From Alligator mississippiensis (Eukaryota; Chordata; Crocodylia; Alligatoridae): a stretch of 64,000 bases of DNA. Below the pieces are notes generated by a model, which saw only the letters and a program-made list of their open reading frames with translations, made no database searches and was not told the DNA's origin. This document shows positions 10,562-21,889 of the stretch, one piece after another; position 1 is the stretch's first letter; each line of letters begins with the position of its first letter. A program made the position numbers and the translations under genes. The stretch lies in NCBI RefSeq assembly GCF_030867095.1, contig NC_081825.1, positions 43,266,501 through 43,330,500 on the forward strand, in the 5' to 3' direction.

Positions 10562-12780
10562 AGAAATACAGAACTTACTATAGGTAAGTAAAACTTTTTA
10601 ATTTTTTTTTTCAAAAAATGGGTGCTACAGACACTGAAACTATCCACATTAAGTTTTTCTGCAATTAAATTAGAATAGATTAGATGTCACTCATGAATTA
10701 TCTTCTGTTCTTCTACAGTAATTCATTTAATTGGACTCAATGATCAACTCTGAGGTTTCTCATCTCTAGTGAATTTGTTCTGCCCAAAAGCAGAGTTTGT
10801 AGGAGATATATCAATTCTGAACACTTTTTTTTCTCTCAGTCACTCCAGGTTCTCAAGTGATTACATGACTAGACATGCATAAGGATTCAGCATCAGTCAC
10901 CAGAAAAAAATCTTCCAGTTTTTAAGATACCTGTTTCTTGCAGCTCTTTGGTCTCTTCCACTGATCCAGCAAAACACATCTTTAAATTTATTTTACACCA
11001 TGCTATATTTAATCAAGTGACAATCAAAACAAAATGCAACATAACCAGACATAGAACAACACATGGCACTTGAGACTCAAAGTTTAAAACTAGGGATTGA
11101 AGATAATTAAAACCAATGAATTGCATAGGCAAAGTACAGCAGTTTTACTGAAGAAATGGTTCAATAGCTGATACTGTTCTAATCAGGATGCATCAAGAGG
11201 AGGCCTATGCTGTTGGTATGGTTTTGGGTTTTTTGGGGGACGGGAGTTGTTATCATTATTCTTTTTATTTAAAAAATGTTTTGAGTAGGTCAGTGTCAGA
11301 AAGAAGAAATTATTCAAAAAAGATACTCTAATCTCCATATTCTAATCTGGGGGAGAGGGGTATACACATTAGAATATGGAGAATGATATCCCAATTCAAA
11401 GCTACCTATTTTTAGATATGGTGTATGTGTATACAAATATAGATATGGTGTATGTGTATTGGATTGAAGTACATGTGTGTATGTGTGTGTGTTGTATCCA
11501 CCTACATGCATCCACCATATACATGCCACATACATACACACATCTAAAATTTTCAAAAGTGACAAATAATTTACCTTGTTTTGGGGGCTGAGACATTTTG
11601 TATGCATGTACATGTATGCATATGCTCAAAAATTCGGGCACATATAAAGTGTCTCAGTTTTTAAGTATGTTGGCCTAAATGTGTAATTTGCATCATAGCT
11701 ATAAATACATTTTGCATATCTAAAGCAGCCTTTAAAAAACGATAAATTCAAACAAGAAGTCTCTCCTGTCCCTTTCTCCCCTCAAAAAACCTTGCCTGTG
11801 AATGAATGTAAACAATAATGTGTCTGTCAATCATATTTATTCAGTTATATGAGCTGACCTATTTTAGCCAGCCGGGTGCTCACAAACTTCGCAGCAGACT
11901 TTGCTGTGACCATACAGTATTCATAATCTCATATTAAATTCTGGTCCTAATCATCTCGGATACAATACTGTTCAACTCACTGATTGGACAATGAATCTTT
12001 ATAAGTAAGGGAAAGGCCTGAATAAGTCCCTGAGGCTTTGAGCCTTTCAGGGAGAGAAGACAACACTTCAGAGAAAACCAGCAAGTGATAAGCAGGTGCA
12101 TGACTATTTTCCAGGGCAGTGGTATATCACAGCAAGAGCAGAAAAAACAGGAGGCAGCATGAAGCCACTCCAACCAATCCATGTCCTATCTCCTTTTTCC
12201 CCCTGTCTAGTAGAGAAGGAGAAGTAGCTAGACAAGCAACAATAAGCTTTCAGAAGAGGCAGAAAAGAGAAGGAAAATATTTTTTTTATGATGTATCCAG
12301 GGAGTTCAATAAAGGCATGGATGGATTAAGATAAAAGTCTCTGCTATGCTTTCACTGATGCTAAGGGGGCCCATGACATAAGAATGTTAACTACAATAAC
12401 ATTTACTTTGTCGGGCTCTGTGTCAGGAGAGACATTTGGATTTGGATTTAGAAAAAAAAGAAGAAAAAAAGATAAAATGGAGCATTGCAGCTAGTCTGTG
12501 AAAAGGGAAAGTAAAAAGAAAGCTCAAAAGAAGGAGGCAAGATGTAGGTTCAGTAATAAGTAGTACAGAAGCAAATATTTTGTTGAAGCATATTTTCATT
12601 CTTAAAAAGTTAGTTTGGGTCAAAATGTTGAATTTTGCAACAAAAGAAGAAAAACCAGCATTAAAAATAAAAGATCAGCAAATGTGCCAAAATGAAGAAA
12701 CAACTCAAACCATAAAACAAAAAACCAAAACAAATTGTAGAAGACACGTGAACACTCCTCCTCGCTCCCCCCCACATCTT
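10562..12780. other. Interval with no assigned gene; TG/CA-rich patch
   Basis: No coding exon recognised. At 11326-11382 a hairpin is formed by TCTCCATATTCTAAT and ATTAGAATATGGAGA. It is followed by a TATG/TGTG-rich tract (11415-11540) that creates chance ORFs on both strands. The 12430-12730 part is A-rich on the plus strand. Confidence 0.4.
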
Positions 12781-13034
12781 TTCCACCCCCCCCCAACACA
12801 CACACAGTTGCGTGGTGTGGGGCCAGTCCATATGCCAGAACATCAGGCTGCAGGCTAGATCCAGAGCAGATACCGATGTCATTAGGCCTATGCGGATGGA
12901 ATTTGGTGGCAGCAGGATTAATTCCTGGGCTTCTAAAGCTATGCCAGCTGCCACTGCTGAAGAACAAAACTTTCAGCCCCAGATGCAGCCGGATAAGTGG
13001 TGTCAGTGTTAATCACCATGTGCCCATGTGTATT

Positions 13035-13350
13035 CTGTTGTACATGATCTCAGGCGGAGGGGTGGGGGGGACTTTAATTAAAGCAACTCCAAGAGCCATT
13101 CTACTTAAAGTGCCCACAGCATCACATACCACTTTTCAAAATGGCGTTGGAGGTGCTTTAACTGAAGCTCATTTGATAAGCCTTAGTTAAAGCACCTCTA
13201 GTGCCATTTCGAATTTCAGGGATGCTGAATACACATGACGTGGAGGCTGTTAGATTGTGCAAATTAGATTCCAGCAGACTTGATTAATTGAATCTGCTCT
13301 GATGCATGCTAATTAGCATGCATCAGAGCAGACATCTAGCACATATATAA
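13035..13350. mobile_element. Hairpin-rich MITE, copy 1
   Basis: A non-coding element related to the one at 21558-21885. It contains a long hairpin (about 13130-13215) whose arms carry GGAGGTGCTTTAACTGAAGC and GCCTTAGTTAAAGCACCTC. It also holds a perfect 40-bp palindrome at 13293-13332, centred on GCTAATTAGC. A TTTAATTAAAGCA motif near the left end also appears in the related copy. Such hairpins are typical of MITEs; crocodilian Chompy-type families are a possible parallel, but I cannot confirm the name from sequence alone. Outer limits are approximate. Confidence 0.65.
13293..13332. repeat. Perfect 40-bp palindrome
   Basis: TCTGCTCTGATGCATGCTAA followed immediately by its exact reverse complement, with no spacer. 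It sits inside the MITE above. The related copy has a shorter, imperfect version at 21781-21806 (TGGAGC...GCTCCA around GGTAATTACC). Confidence 0.95.
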
Positions 13351-13689
13351 TAGAAGCCACAGCAATTAATGCTTCCAGTCCTTATCATGCCATCAACTTT
13401 CTGTACCCATGAGATGATCCGCAGGAGAGATGACATGGCATCAGTGGCCATATCCAGCCTGTGGGCCATGTCTTAGTTACTCCTGCTGTAGAGGAGTGTT
13501 TTTTCACCTTTCTCATTCTGAATCCCAATCCCAAATGCCTGGATTTCCTTCTCAGTCAGAAGTAACAAAAGAACAGTGTTTGGAGGTTGCAGCTGTTAGA
13601 TTTAATTGCAACCCTCATAAGAGTAATAATATCTAGCTTGATATTCTAGGTCAGTTGTGAACATGAATATACAATGAATAACTATAGTT

Positions 13690-15692
13690 CATAGTTCAGC
13701 TAACTGAGGGAGTGGTACATAAAAAATTAAAACTAACAACATATGAAATGATCCCGATGAGGGGAAAAAGGGGGAAAGGGACCAAAAGGCTTCCTTGGCT
13801 GACCAGAGAAATCCAGAACAGTTTACGGGCTAAAAGGGGGGCATATAAAAAGTGGAAATGGGGAGAGATTACTGAAGAGGAGTATACCTCCTCTGCTCGT
13901 GCTTGTAGGGAGGCAGTTAGTCAGGCCAAAGCTACCATGGAGCTGAGGATGACATCCCAAGTTAAGGATAACAAAAAATTGTTCTTTAGATATATAAGGA
14001 GTAAAAGGAAGCCCCAGGGTGGAATAGGACCTCTACTAAATGGGCATAAGCAATTGGTGAATGACAGGGGGGGACTCCTCAATGAGTTCTTTGCCTCGGT
14101 GTTCCTAAGCAAGGGGAAAGACAAGTCTCTTACTGGGATTGTAGAGAGGCAGCAGCAGGACGCCAGACTATCAAGCGTAGACCCTGAGATGGTGTATAGG
14201 CACTTGGAGGAACTGGATGAGTTTAAGTCGGCAGGCCCGGATGAGCTCCATCCGAGGGTACTGAAGGCACTGGCCAACGTCATTGCTCAGCCACTGGCGG
14301 GAATATTTGAACACTCGTGGTGCATGGGGCAGGTCCCGAAGGACTGGAAAAGGGCCAATGTGGTCCCCATTTTCAAGAAGGGGAGGAAGGAGGACCCAGG
14401 CAACTATAGGCCAGTTAGTCTCACCTCCATCCTAGGCAAAGTCTTTGAAAAAATTAACAACGCTCACATTTGTGAGAGCCCGGCAGGAGAAATTATGCTG
14501 AAGGGAAACCAGCACGGGTTCGTAGAAGGTAGACCATGCCTGACTAATCTAGTCTCTTTTTATGACCAGGTTACAAAACACCTGGACGCAGGAGTAGGGG
14601 TTGATGTCGTATACTTAGACTTCAGGAAGGCCTTCGATACGGTATCCCACCCCATACTGGTGAACAAGTTAAGAGGCTGTGACTTGAATGACTACACAGT
14701 CCGGTGGGTGGCAAATTGGCTAGAGGGTCACACCCAGAGAGTCATAGTGGATAGGTCGGTATCGACCTGGAAGCAGTGGGGTCCCGCAGGGCTCAGTCCT
14801 TGGACCGATACTCTTTAATGTCTTCATCAGCAACTTGGACAAGGGAGTGAAGTGTACTCTGTCCAAGTTTGCAGATGACACAAAACTGTGGGGAGAGGTG
14901 GACACACCGGAGGGCAGGGAACAACTACAAGCAGACCTGGACAGGTTGAACATATGGGCAGAAAACAACAGAATTCAATTCAACAAGGAGAAATGCAAAG
15001 TGCTGCACCTAGGGAGGAAAAATGTCCAGCATACCTACTACCTAGGAAAGGAGTCGTCAGCGTGACGAAGTCATCAGAAAAGCTAACGGCACTTTATCGT
15101 GCATCAGCAGATGCATGACGAACAGAACCAAGGAGGTGATACTTCCCCTCTATCAGGCACTGCTCAGACCACAGTTGGAATACTGCGTGCAATTTTGGGC
15201 GCCGGACTTCAAGAGGGATGTGGATAACCTGGAGAGGGTCCAGAGAAGGGCCACACATATGGTTAAGGGCTTGCAGGCCAAGCCCTATGAGGAGAGACTA
15301 GGGCACCTGGACCTCTTCAGCCTCCGCAAGAGAAGGTTGAGAGGTGACCGTGTGGCTGCCTATAAGTTCATCATGGGGGCACAGAAGGGATTTGGTGAGG
15401 CTTTACTCACCAAGGCACCCCTGGGGGTTACAAGAAATAATGGCCATAAGCTAGTAGAGAGCAGATTTAGACTGGACATTAGGAAGAACTTCTTCACAGT
15501 TAGAGTGGCCAAGGTCTGGAACGGGCTCCCAAGGGAGGTGGTGCTCTCCCCTACCCTGGGGGTCTTCAAGAGGAGGTTAGATAGGCATCTATCTGGGGTC
15601 ATCTAAACCCAGCACTCTTTCCTGCCTATGCAGGGGGTCGGACTTGATGATCTATTGAGGTCCCTTCTGATCCTAACATCTATGAATCTATG
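13690..15692 (+). mobile_element. CR1 LINE, youngest-looking copy, 5'-truncated
   Basis: A CR1 copy of about 2.0 kb starting inside ORF2, upstream of the RT, and reaching the true 3' end. The 3' UTR carries GGGGGTCGGACTTGATGATC (15635-15654), AGGTCCCTTCTGATCCTAAC and then a short ATCTATGA repeat (ATCTATGAATCTATGA, 15679-15694), the CR1 terminal microsatellite. It has far fewer stops than the other CR1 copies. Its coding remnants are described in the next entry. Confidence 0.95.
13712..15606 (+). pseudogene. CR1 ORF2 reverse transcriptase, frameshifted
   Basis: The first open segment (13712-14818, 368 codons) gives, in order, a basic linker (PWLTREIQNSLRAKRGAYKKW), RT motifs SAGPDELHPRVLKAL (residues ~173-187), DWKRANVVPIFKKGRKEDPG, NYRPVSLTS, GNQHGFVEGRPCLTNL and the first catalytic aspartate block YLDFRKAFDTVSHP. 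It loses frame near 14780, exactly at the PQGS-type block, which lies in the next frame. A second segment (14835-15065) carries the catalytic loop [10 protein letters not shown] and [16 protein letters not shown] third (15115-15606) carries LLRPQLEYCVQFWAPDF, PYEERLGHLDLFSLRKRRLRGD and the C-terminal tail ending at TAA. Compared with the 0.4-2.3 kb copy, the stretch between the second and third segments is shortened. The host does not use it; it is a retrotransposon relic. Confidence 0.93.
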
Positions 15693-15699
15693 ATCTCTC

Positions 15700-17960
15700 T
15701 ATCTTAAACTCCACATAACAGACAGACTCTGGATACTCATCATTTGTTGGTAAAATAGGCATGAGAGGATAAGGGTTGCACCACTGCCCACACCATCCCT
15801 GTTACATGAGGTACCAAAATTCTTAGTTACACACATGTTAAAAGAAAAGTGTGAAAAATCTTTGAAGATGGTAAAACTATAGGTCTTGTCACACATTAAG
15901 CTTAGGATGTTTTTATTTCACTTAAAACACGGACATCCACATGGTCAAGCAGGAAAACGTGCTAAGTGTTATCATATTGTTGTGAAGTTAGGACTTTTAG
16001 GTAAAGGTATAAGCAGACAGTGTTAAATAATGTGTGCTATGCATTTGTGGGACTGCTCCACAGGTATAATGCCAGTGGTCCTCAATGGCTTCAGCTTAGT
16101 GCCAGAGCTGGAACGCACAAAAAACTGCATATTAGTGCAGGGACTGGGAAGGACAAATAGCTGATTGTCAACCACACCATGGCAGACTTCAGCCCCAGAG
16201 GGTTGAGCTCTTAGTAAGCATTACCATAAGACTGCTCAGAAAACTTTCTAACTCATAGCAATGCTTCTTATTATCTAAATTAAATATGCCCTAATTGTAA
16301 CATGTGATAAGACCCTGTTTCACAATTCATCCTTTTTTTTTAGCATGTGATTTTAATTCCCATCAACACAGCCAAGGGCGCACAGTATTAACATGAACTC
16401 TTGTGAATAACACAGGAAGATGGTATTAAATAAACCAGTCTGTGGAGTTCTGAGACCTATTTCAAGGTCCGAAAAGGAAGATGCACACACAGCACAGAAG
16501 TGCCAAGTTTAGTTTCTGCCTTATATATTTTATGCCTGATTATGCAAAGTACTAAACAGCTCCTGAGTAGCTATGAGCATTTTAAATTCCAATTGGGAAG
16601 GTAAGATGCTCAGCAGTGACCAGGAAGCATGCAAGATTTGCAGGATGAAGGTCCGAATAATTTGTTTTCTGAGCAAAACTTCATTATTTCAAATCCTGGC
16701 TCAATCACTTCAGCATCTCTGATTTACACTCAAGGAGTTTTTGAACAAGAGGGAAAATGCATTAAAATATTTAAATATATTTAAATAGCTGGTAAGATCT
16801 GGGGGTAAACTCAAGAGTTCTTGTATCAAGAGGATAACAGAATACACTGTGAAAGACAGAATCTTACTCAAACTTTGAACCCTTAAATGTTTTGGGGAAT
16901 AATAAGAAACAATGTGATTCCCTTGGAACATAAGCCTTCATTTCGGAAAACTGTATGCAAGATGTTATGAATATTGTTCTAACTAATACTTGATATCCTG
17001 AAGGTTGGCTAATGAGAAAAGAGGTAGAAGAGATCCTTAGAGATAGAAATACATTGAAAATCAAAATCTGGATAAAGCAGACTGACATAGTTGCTTTCCA
17101 CCTGTTGCAATGTAACTAAGAAAAAATAAGTAGAAAGAAAACTCATTTTACAGGTCTAAAAACTACACTTACTAAAGCGGGGGGAAAGGTAGGAAAATGA
17201 CTGGCTCACATGCTCATACAAAGAAATAAAGAACACAAAAATGTTATTTCAGCAATCAGGGATGAAAAGAAGGAAGGCTGGGAAACATTAATGAGGAAGA
17301 AGTAAATATTGCATGGGGTTTTTTTTGGTGGGGAAAGGGCACCATTTTGTTATGTGCTTAAGTTTTAGAATGCCAGGCTATGGATACTCAGAATAGAAAA
17401 ATAGAATATGTATTTAAATGAAGGAAGAAGAACTTTGTGGATAAACTCACACCTGAGGCAGAAACAGCTGCAGTTGTTATTTATTATTTCCTGTTTTTTC
17501 TGCTGTACCATATTAAACACCCAATCAGGAATCAAAGCTCTCTTAGTCAAAGCTCTGTCTACACACAATCTTGCATACATACAGAGAAAAAATATATATC
17601 ACATGCCCCAAAGAGCTTGCAAATGTCTATTAATATAAAGCCAAAGAGCAAATCCCCAGCCGTGGACTGTTTCACATTGCTCTTATAGAACAGGAACAGC
17701 TAACTCCTTTTTTTGTTCAGGATGCTGAAATGTTCATGCCCTTTCCAAAAGTAGAACCATTTCATAAACTCTATTTCAAGTGCTACATCCAATTTAGTTC
17801 CAAGTGAAATAGATGACGATAGCAGACTATTAATACTCTAATAATCTTCACTATGAAACTATTTTTCCTGGTATTCAGCACATTTTTTTTCTTTGTTCAG
17901 ATTCATCTTGTTATTTCTAGAACTTTATTACTCAGATTCCTTCCCATTATTTTAAGAATT
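15700..17960. other. AT-rich interval with no assigned feature
   Basis: No coding exon, RNA gene or nameable repeat found. Several 60-80 codon frames occur on both strands without any domain signature. Confidence 0.4.
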
Positions 17961-17972
17961 ATTTCTCTAGAC

Positions 17973-19666
17973 CAGAAGTGCTCAACCCCTGGCTTGCAGA
18001 CAAGATCCAGCCCACAGAGCTGTGTGATCTGACTGGTGAGACTCCACAGCAGTTCCAAAATTTGGCAAGGGGTGTTACACTAGATTTTAACTGTGTGAGA
18101 GAGGAGATTGATTGACCAGTGAGAGGCAGCTTAAAAGCTTTATTAGGATATGCAATAGGAAAGAAGACTTATTTAGATCAATAAAGGCAATACTTACATA
18201 GCCTTGAATTCAGGGACAAAACAGGTCCATTGGCCAGGCTTCTCTGTTACCGTGGGAACTTGAGTTGGTTCACTGAGCTTCAGAGAAGTCCAAATTTAGA
18301 AGTTCAAGCAGGGGCGACGTGTAGAGGGTGCACGTGGGTGAACACGCACCCCCTGAGCGTGGTGGTGCACCCCCTACAAAAAGGCACTGCCAACAGTGTT
18401 GGTGGTGCCTGCAGGTAGTTGCTGCTTGCCAACCCACCACCAACACCAGCAGCAGCATGTGTGGGCAGTCCATGATTCCTGCTGGCCACCACTGACAACA
18501 CTGGCAGCATCTGCAGGAGCTCCCCCGCTTACCACTGCCACACTCCCATTGCTCCTGCTGCTGCCACCGCGCTCCCCCTGCCGCCGTGCCCAGCCACCAG
18601 GGGCATGAGTCATTCATGAGTCCAACTTTCCCTTCAGCCTATACCCAATATTTATAGATGGCTGGTCCAAGTATTCTAATGAATGATCTCTGATTGATTT
18701 TATTTGAATTCTTTTGTCTCACTGAAACTTTTAGAATCAGATTAAATTAGATGTGTTGTGGACCAGGAAGGTTACAATTAGTTGGGATTATATCCCTGTG
18801 AAAGCAAAAGGAACAAAAGGAGGATTCCTTATCTACTTTTTCTTCCCATTGGGGATTGCTGTTTCACACTTGTCTGTTACTGTTTCATGGTCTGACAGGG
18901 CTGTTGTGTTTGTTTGGGAGTTTTTTTTACAAATATCTAAGATTCTAACAAAAAATACATCTATTTTAGCAAAAATAACATTCAATACATTTGGTTACAG
19001 TAACTACTTCTAATATTTTAAGATAAACCTATAATATAATGTATTTAAATTATCTGATATGTGGTTCTTCCTTATCCTTGTACTCTGATTGTATCTAGTA
19101 AAATATATGGATGGCTTCCTTTACTTTGCTGACCAAGCTAGTGGCTACATCTGTAAAGGCTCATGGTATGGTTACTCAGACATGCGCTTTTGAAGTCTTC
19201 TGCTTTAGCTACACTTCTTCAGCTTTGGCTCAGGACTCTTAAACATGCATAAGCCTGGCAAATGCAAATAACATCACCTTACAGGGGAGTGATGGCAATT
19301 AATTCTGCCAGCACTTGGCCACTGCCAAATTTCCAAGTCCTGTGGACCAGATGACATGACACTGAGCATAGAATCATGCTAGCATACAAGGGAGCACCAA
19401 GTCCTGATCCAGTGTGCATAGGGCTAGGGTCTGAGCTGGTATCAGGGTTGGCAGGGTGTCAGGGTTGGCAGGCCCAATTCAGCACACACAGGAATGGGAC
19501 TGGGGTGGTGGGCCCAATCTAGCATGGGGCTACAGCCACAATATAGTGTATAGAATTGGGCCTTGAACCTGTGCATGGCATGTTGGGTCCATGGACTGGA
19601 TCCAGCCCTCAGATCCAATCTGCATCATTCATCTGGCCTGTGGGGCAACAAGGTTGGGCTCCACAG
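17973..19666. mobile_element. hAT-type element split by a nested LTR
   Basis: The left end is CAGAAGTGCTCAACCCCTGG and the right end is AAGGTTGGGCTCCACAG, whose reverse complement (CTGTGGAGCCCAACC) matches the left end at about 10 of 15 bases. The flanking octamers are CTCTAGAC (17965-17972) and CTCTAAAC (19667-19674), 7 of 8 identical, a hAT-length target duplication. After subtracting the nested LTR (18073-19283) and one copy of its duplication, the element is only about 480 bp and has no transposase. Both ends contain the CCAGCCC/GGCCTG-type subterminal sequence seen in vertebrate hAT MITEs. Confidence 0.75.
18073..19283 (-). mobile_element. Solo LTR (minus strand), nested in a hAT element
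   Basis: On the plus strand the insert runs from TGTTACAC to CACCTTACA, with TG...CA ends, and is flanked by GGGG on both sides (18069-18072 and 19284-19287). Read on the minus strand it has LTR order: a long U3, a TATA-like TCTATAAATATTGG near 18650, and CAATAAAGC/TAATAAAGC-type polyadenylation signals near 18145-18185, followed by a short U5. A GC-rich block (18300-18610) lies between TATA and poly(A). Removing it rejoins the hAT halves ...TTTGGCAAGGGG / AGTGATGGC.... The 4-bp duplication is low-complexity, so the ends are probable rather than certain. No internal retroviral genes are present. Confidence 0.6.
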
Positions 19667-19674
19667 CTCTAAAC

Positions 19675-21360
19675 CCCATTTTTCACTCTATCTTTAGTAT
19701 TTAAAACTTTCAAACACCTATAGATTATTACAGCATTTCCCCATATAGCCTTTTCCAGTATTCTTAAGATTTACTCAGTTGTTCTTAAAGAAAGTATACG
19801 CAGTATATCAAGAGTGCATGTGATGATATGGGGAATCTGTCTCTATAAATCTAATGAAATCTGTTCACTTCTGAAAAATCTTGGTGTGCATCAGTATAAG
19901 ATTGAATTCTCCAATTCAAATGTTACTTGATTGCCTTCTCTGTCATCTTCTGCTTCCATGTTTAGCTAAAAGACACCAGCTGTGACAAAATAAATGATCA
20001 GACTCGATACATGGCTAACAGATGAGGGTCATTACACTTTTGATAATCAGCCATTCAAGTGGAGCATCACTTAACAAAAGTACCTCCTGCATCCTAAGAA
20101 CTCTCAAGAGTGGTGAGAAAATTGAGGCAGGGAAGTGAGTATGTTAATTATTTTGCCTAGATCTGTATATTTCTTGTCCCAGTCAAGTAAAGGACAACAG
20201 TTGGAACTCTGTTTCCCTCTTTAATAAACATGTGTCCTTGAACAGGTGAACTCAAAGCTTAGTGTGGCCTAATGAAGTGAGAAAGGATGTGTTTAAACTC
20301 CTATGGATTTTGGGTGGGGAGCATAACTGTTCTTGGGAACCTACAATGACCAGGTTGTTAGGTGACCTTTTTTGCAGGGTAACAGTCAGAGGAACTTTCT
20401 TCTGCAGAAAATGTTCCACAAGGACCAAGGAAAGTCACTGCCACAGTGTATTCATATTCAGGGATGCTTTAAGAGCACAGAGGCCTCATGTATAGGAACC
20501 CTAACAACCTGATGAGTCTGGCTGGGGAAAACTGACAGGACTGTGTGAGGATGCCTAAGTAACTTAGATTCAAATGCCTCATTGAAAAGCCCAAATTGTT
20601 CCCTTATTCACTTAAAAAAAAACTTTGTCAGCCTTTAAGTGCCAAAGATAGAGAGAGATTAAGAATAACTCTGCTCCAGCAGCCATTAGATCCACTCTTA
20701 ATTTATATGACATGTCCATTTTGGATTACAAAGATCCCTATACATATATACTGAGGCTTCTGCACGTGCTCAAAATCGATCCATTTGAGTACTTAAACGT
20801 CTGTCTCCTGCTTAAGCTCTTTTCATCCAGAATGTTGGCGAGATGATGTAATGGGCAAAGTTTAGGCATTCCAGTGGAGTATATGGTTTCAGCAAGTGTC
20901 TAAGTCAGAGGAAGAAGACATACCAGAATCAGCACCTGAGCTAGGCTATCAAGCCAGTGCCTGAGGCAAAAACCAAGCCAGAGATTGACCTACACAATTT
21001 GTAGTCAAGACTGAGCCAGAAACCAGAAGCCAGAAAGTTCAGAACACCACAGTGATCTGAACAGGAAAGAACAGAGTCTAGAAACAGGCTGAGACAGGCA
21101 CTGAGAGGTCCCAGAGTCCAAGGTAATGTAGAATCCAGGGCAAAAACAGTTGAGGCTTGAGAACAGACAGGAATCAGGTATAGCTTCAGGGTTGGAAAGG
21201 ACTGAGCAGCTATCATTTGTGGGTTAGTTCCTTCCTTTTGTCTGGTTCTTTTGTCTCTGGTAACCAGTCAAATGTGAGATGGAGTCAATCATCCCAAGTT
21301 GTACCTCAAACCAACTGAACACCACCAGGGTCCTTAGAGAAACTCTGCTCTCTGAACATA
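19675..21360. other. Interval with no assigned feature
   Basis: No coding exon or nameable repeat recognised. The 91-codon minus-strand frame at 20941-21216 has no domain signature. Confidence 0.35.
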
Positions 21361-21374
21361 TAAAACTCACACAG

Positions 21375-21560
21375 ATAACATTAAGACAGAGCAGAGTAGT
21401 ACCTTATAGACTAACTGGTACAGAGAATCATAAGCTTTCATAGGTGATGGCCTAATTCATCAGATACTAGGAATGGACTATAGTATCTGACAAAGAAAGC
21501 TGTCTCCTATGAAAATGTATGCGTCTCTAAACTACTAGTTAGTCTCTTAGGCCATTTATA
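21375..21560. mobile_element. Inverted pair of Penelope-like element ends
   Basis: The left half (21390-21460) reads ACCTTATAGACTAACTGGTA, then ATAAGCTTTCATAGGTGATG, then AATTCATCAGATAC. The right half (21485-21555), when reverse-complemented, gives the same series: GGCCTAAGAGACTAACTAG, CATTTTCATAGGAGACAG, TTTGTCAGATAC. The sequence 'AGACTAAC...ATAAGCTTTCxTxGG...CATCxGATxC' is the familiar terminal sequence of reptilian Penelope-like elements. The two halves face each other at GTATCTGA, so this is a foldback pair of about 185 bp with no coding part. Confidence 0.7.
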
Positions 21561-21885
21561 TATGTACTCTGAGAGGCAGTGGGGGGTGTGCTGTAATTAG
21601 ATCATATCCAAAAGCCACTCTAATTAAAGCACCTGGAACATCATGTGTATCAGCATTCCTGTGCTGAAAAATGGTGGCAGGGGCGCTTTAACTAAAGCTT
21701 GTTGAATAAGCTTTAGTTAAAGTGCCCCCACCACCATTTTTCAGCATGGGGACACTGATGCATGTGATGCTGGAGTCTTCTGGAGCATGGTAATTACCAC
21801 GCTCCAGCAGATTCGATTAATCAAGTCTGCTCCAATATGCTGCAATTATAATGTGTTGCAGCAGCTTCACTGCATGGGTATAGGT
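21558..21885. mobile_element. Hairpin-rich MITE, copy 2
   Basis: Related to 13035-13350. The main hairpin has arms at about 21659-21704 and 21706-21750: GTGCTGAAAAATGGTGGCAG, GGCGCTTTAACTAAAGCTTG and the mirror TAAGCTTTAGTTAAAGTGCC, CCACCACCATTTTTCAGCA. A second small palindrome (TGGAGCATGGTAATTACCAC plus GCTCCA) lies at 21781-21806. It is non-coding and lies directly against the Penelope inverted pair. Confidence 0.65.
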
Positions 21886-21889
21886 TGCC

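Noticed and set aside
11314..11641. Overlapping Tyr/Thr/His-rich frames on both strands
   Set aside because: Caused by a TATG/TGTG-rich tract and its flanking hairpin.
18270..18617. 115-codon and overlapping frames on both strands
   Set aside because: GC-rich block within the probable minus-strand LTR. Open on several frames at once, with no domain.
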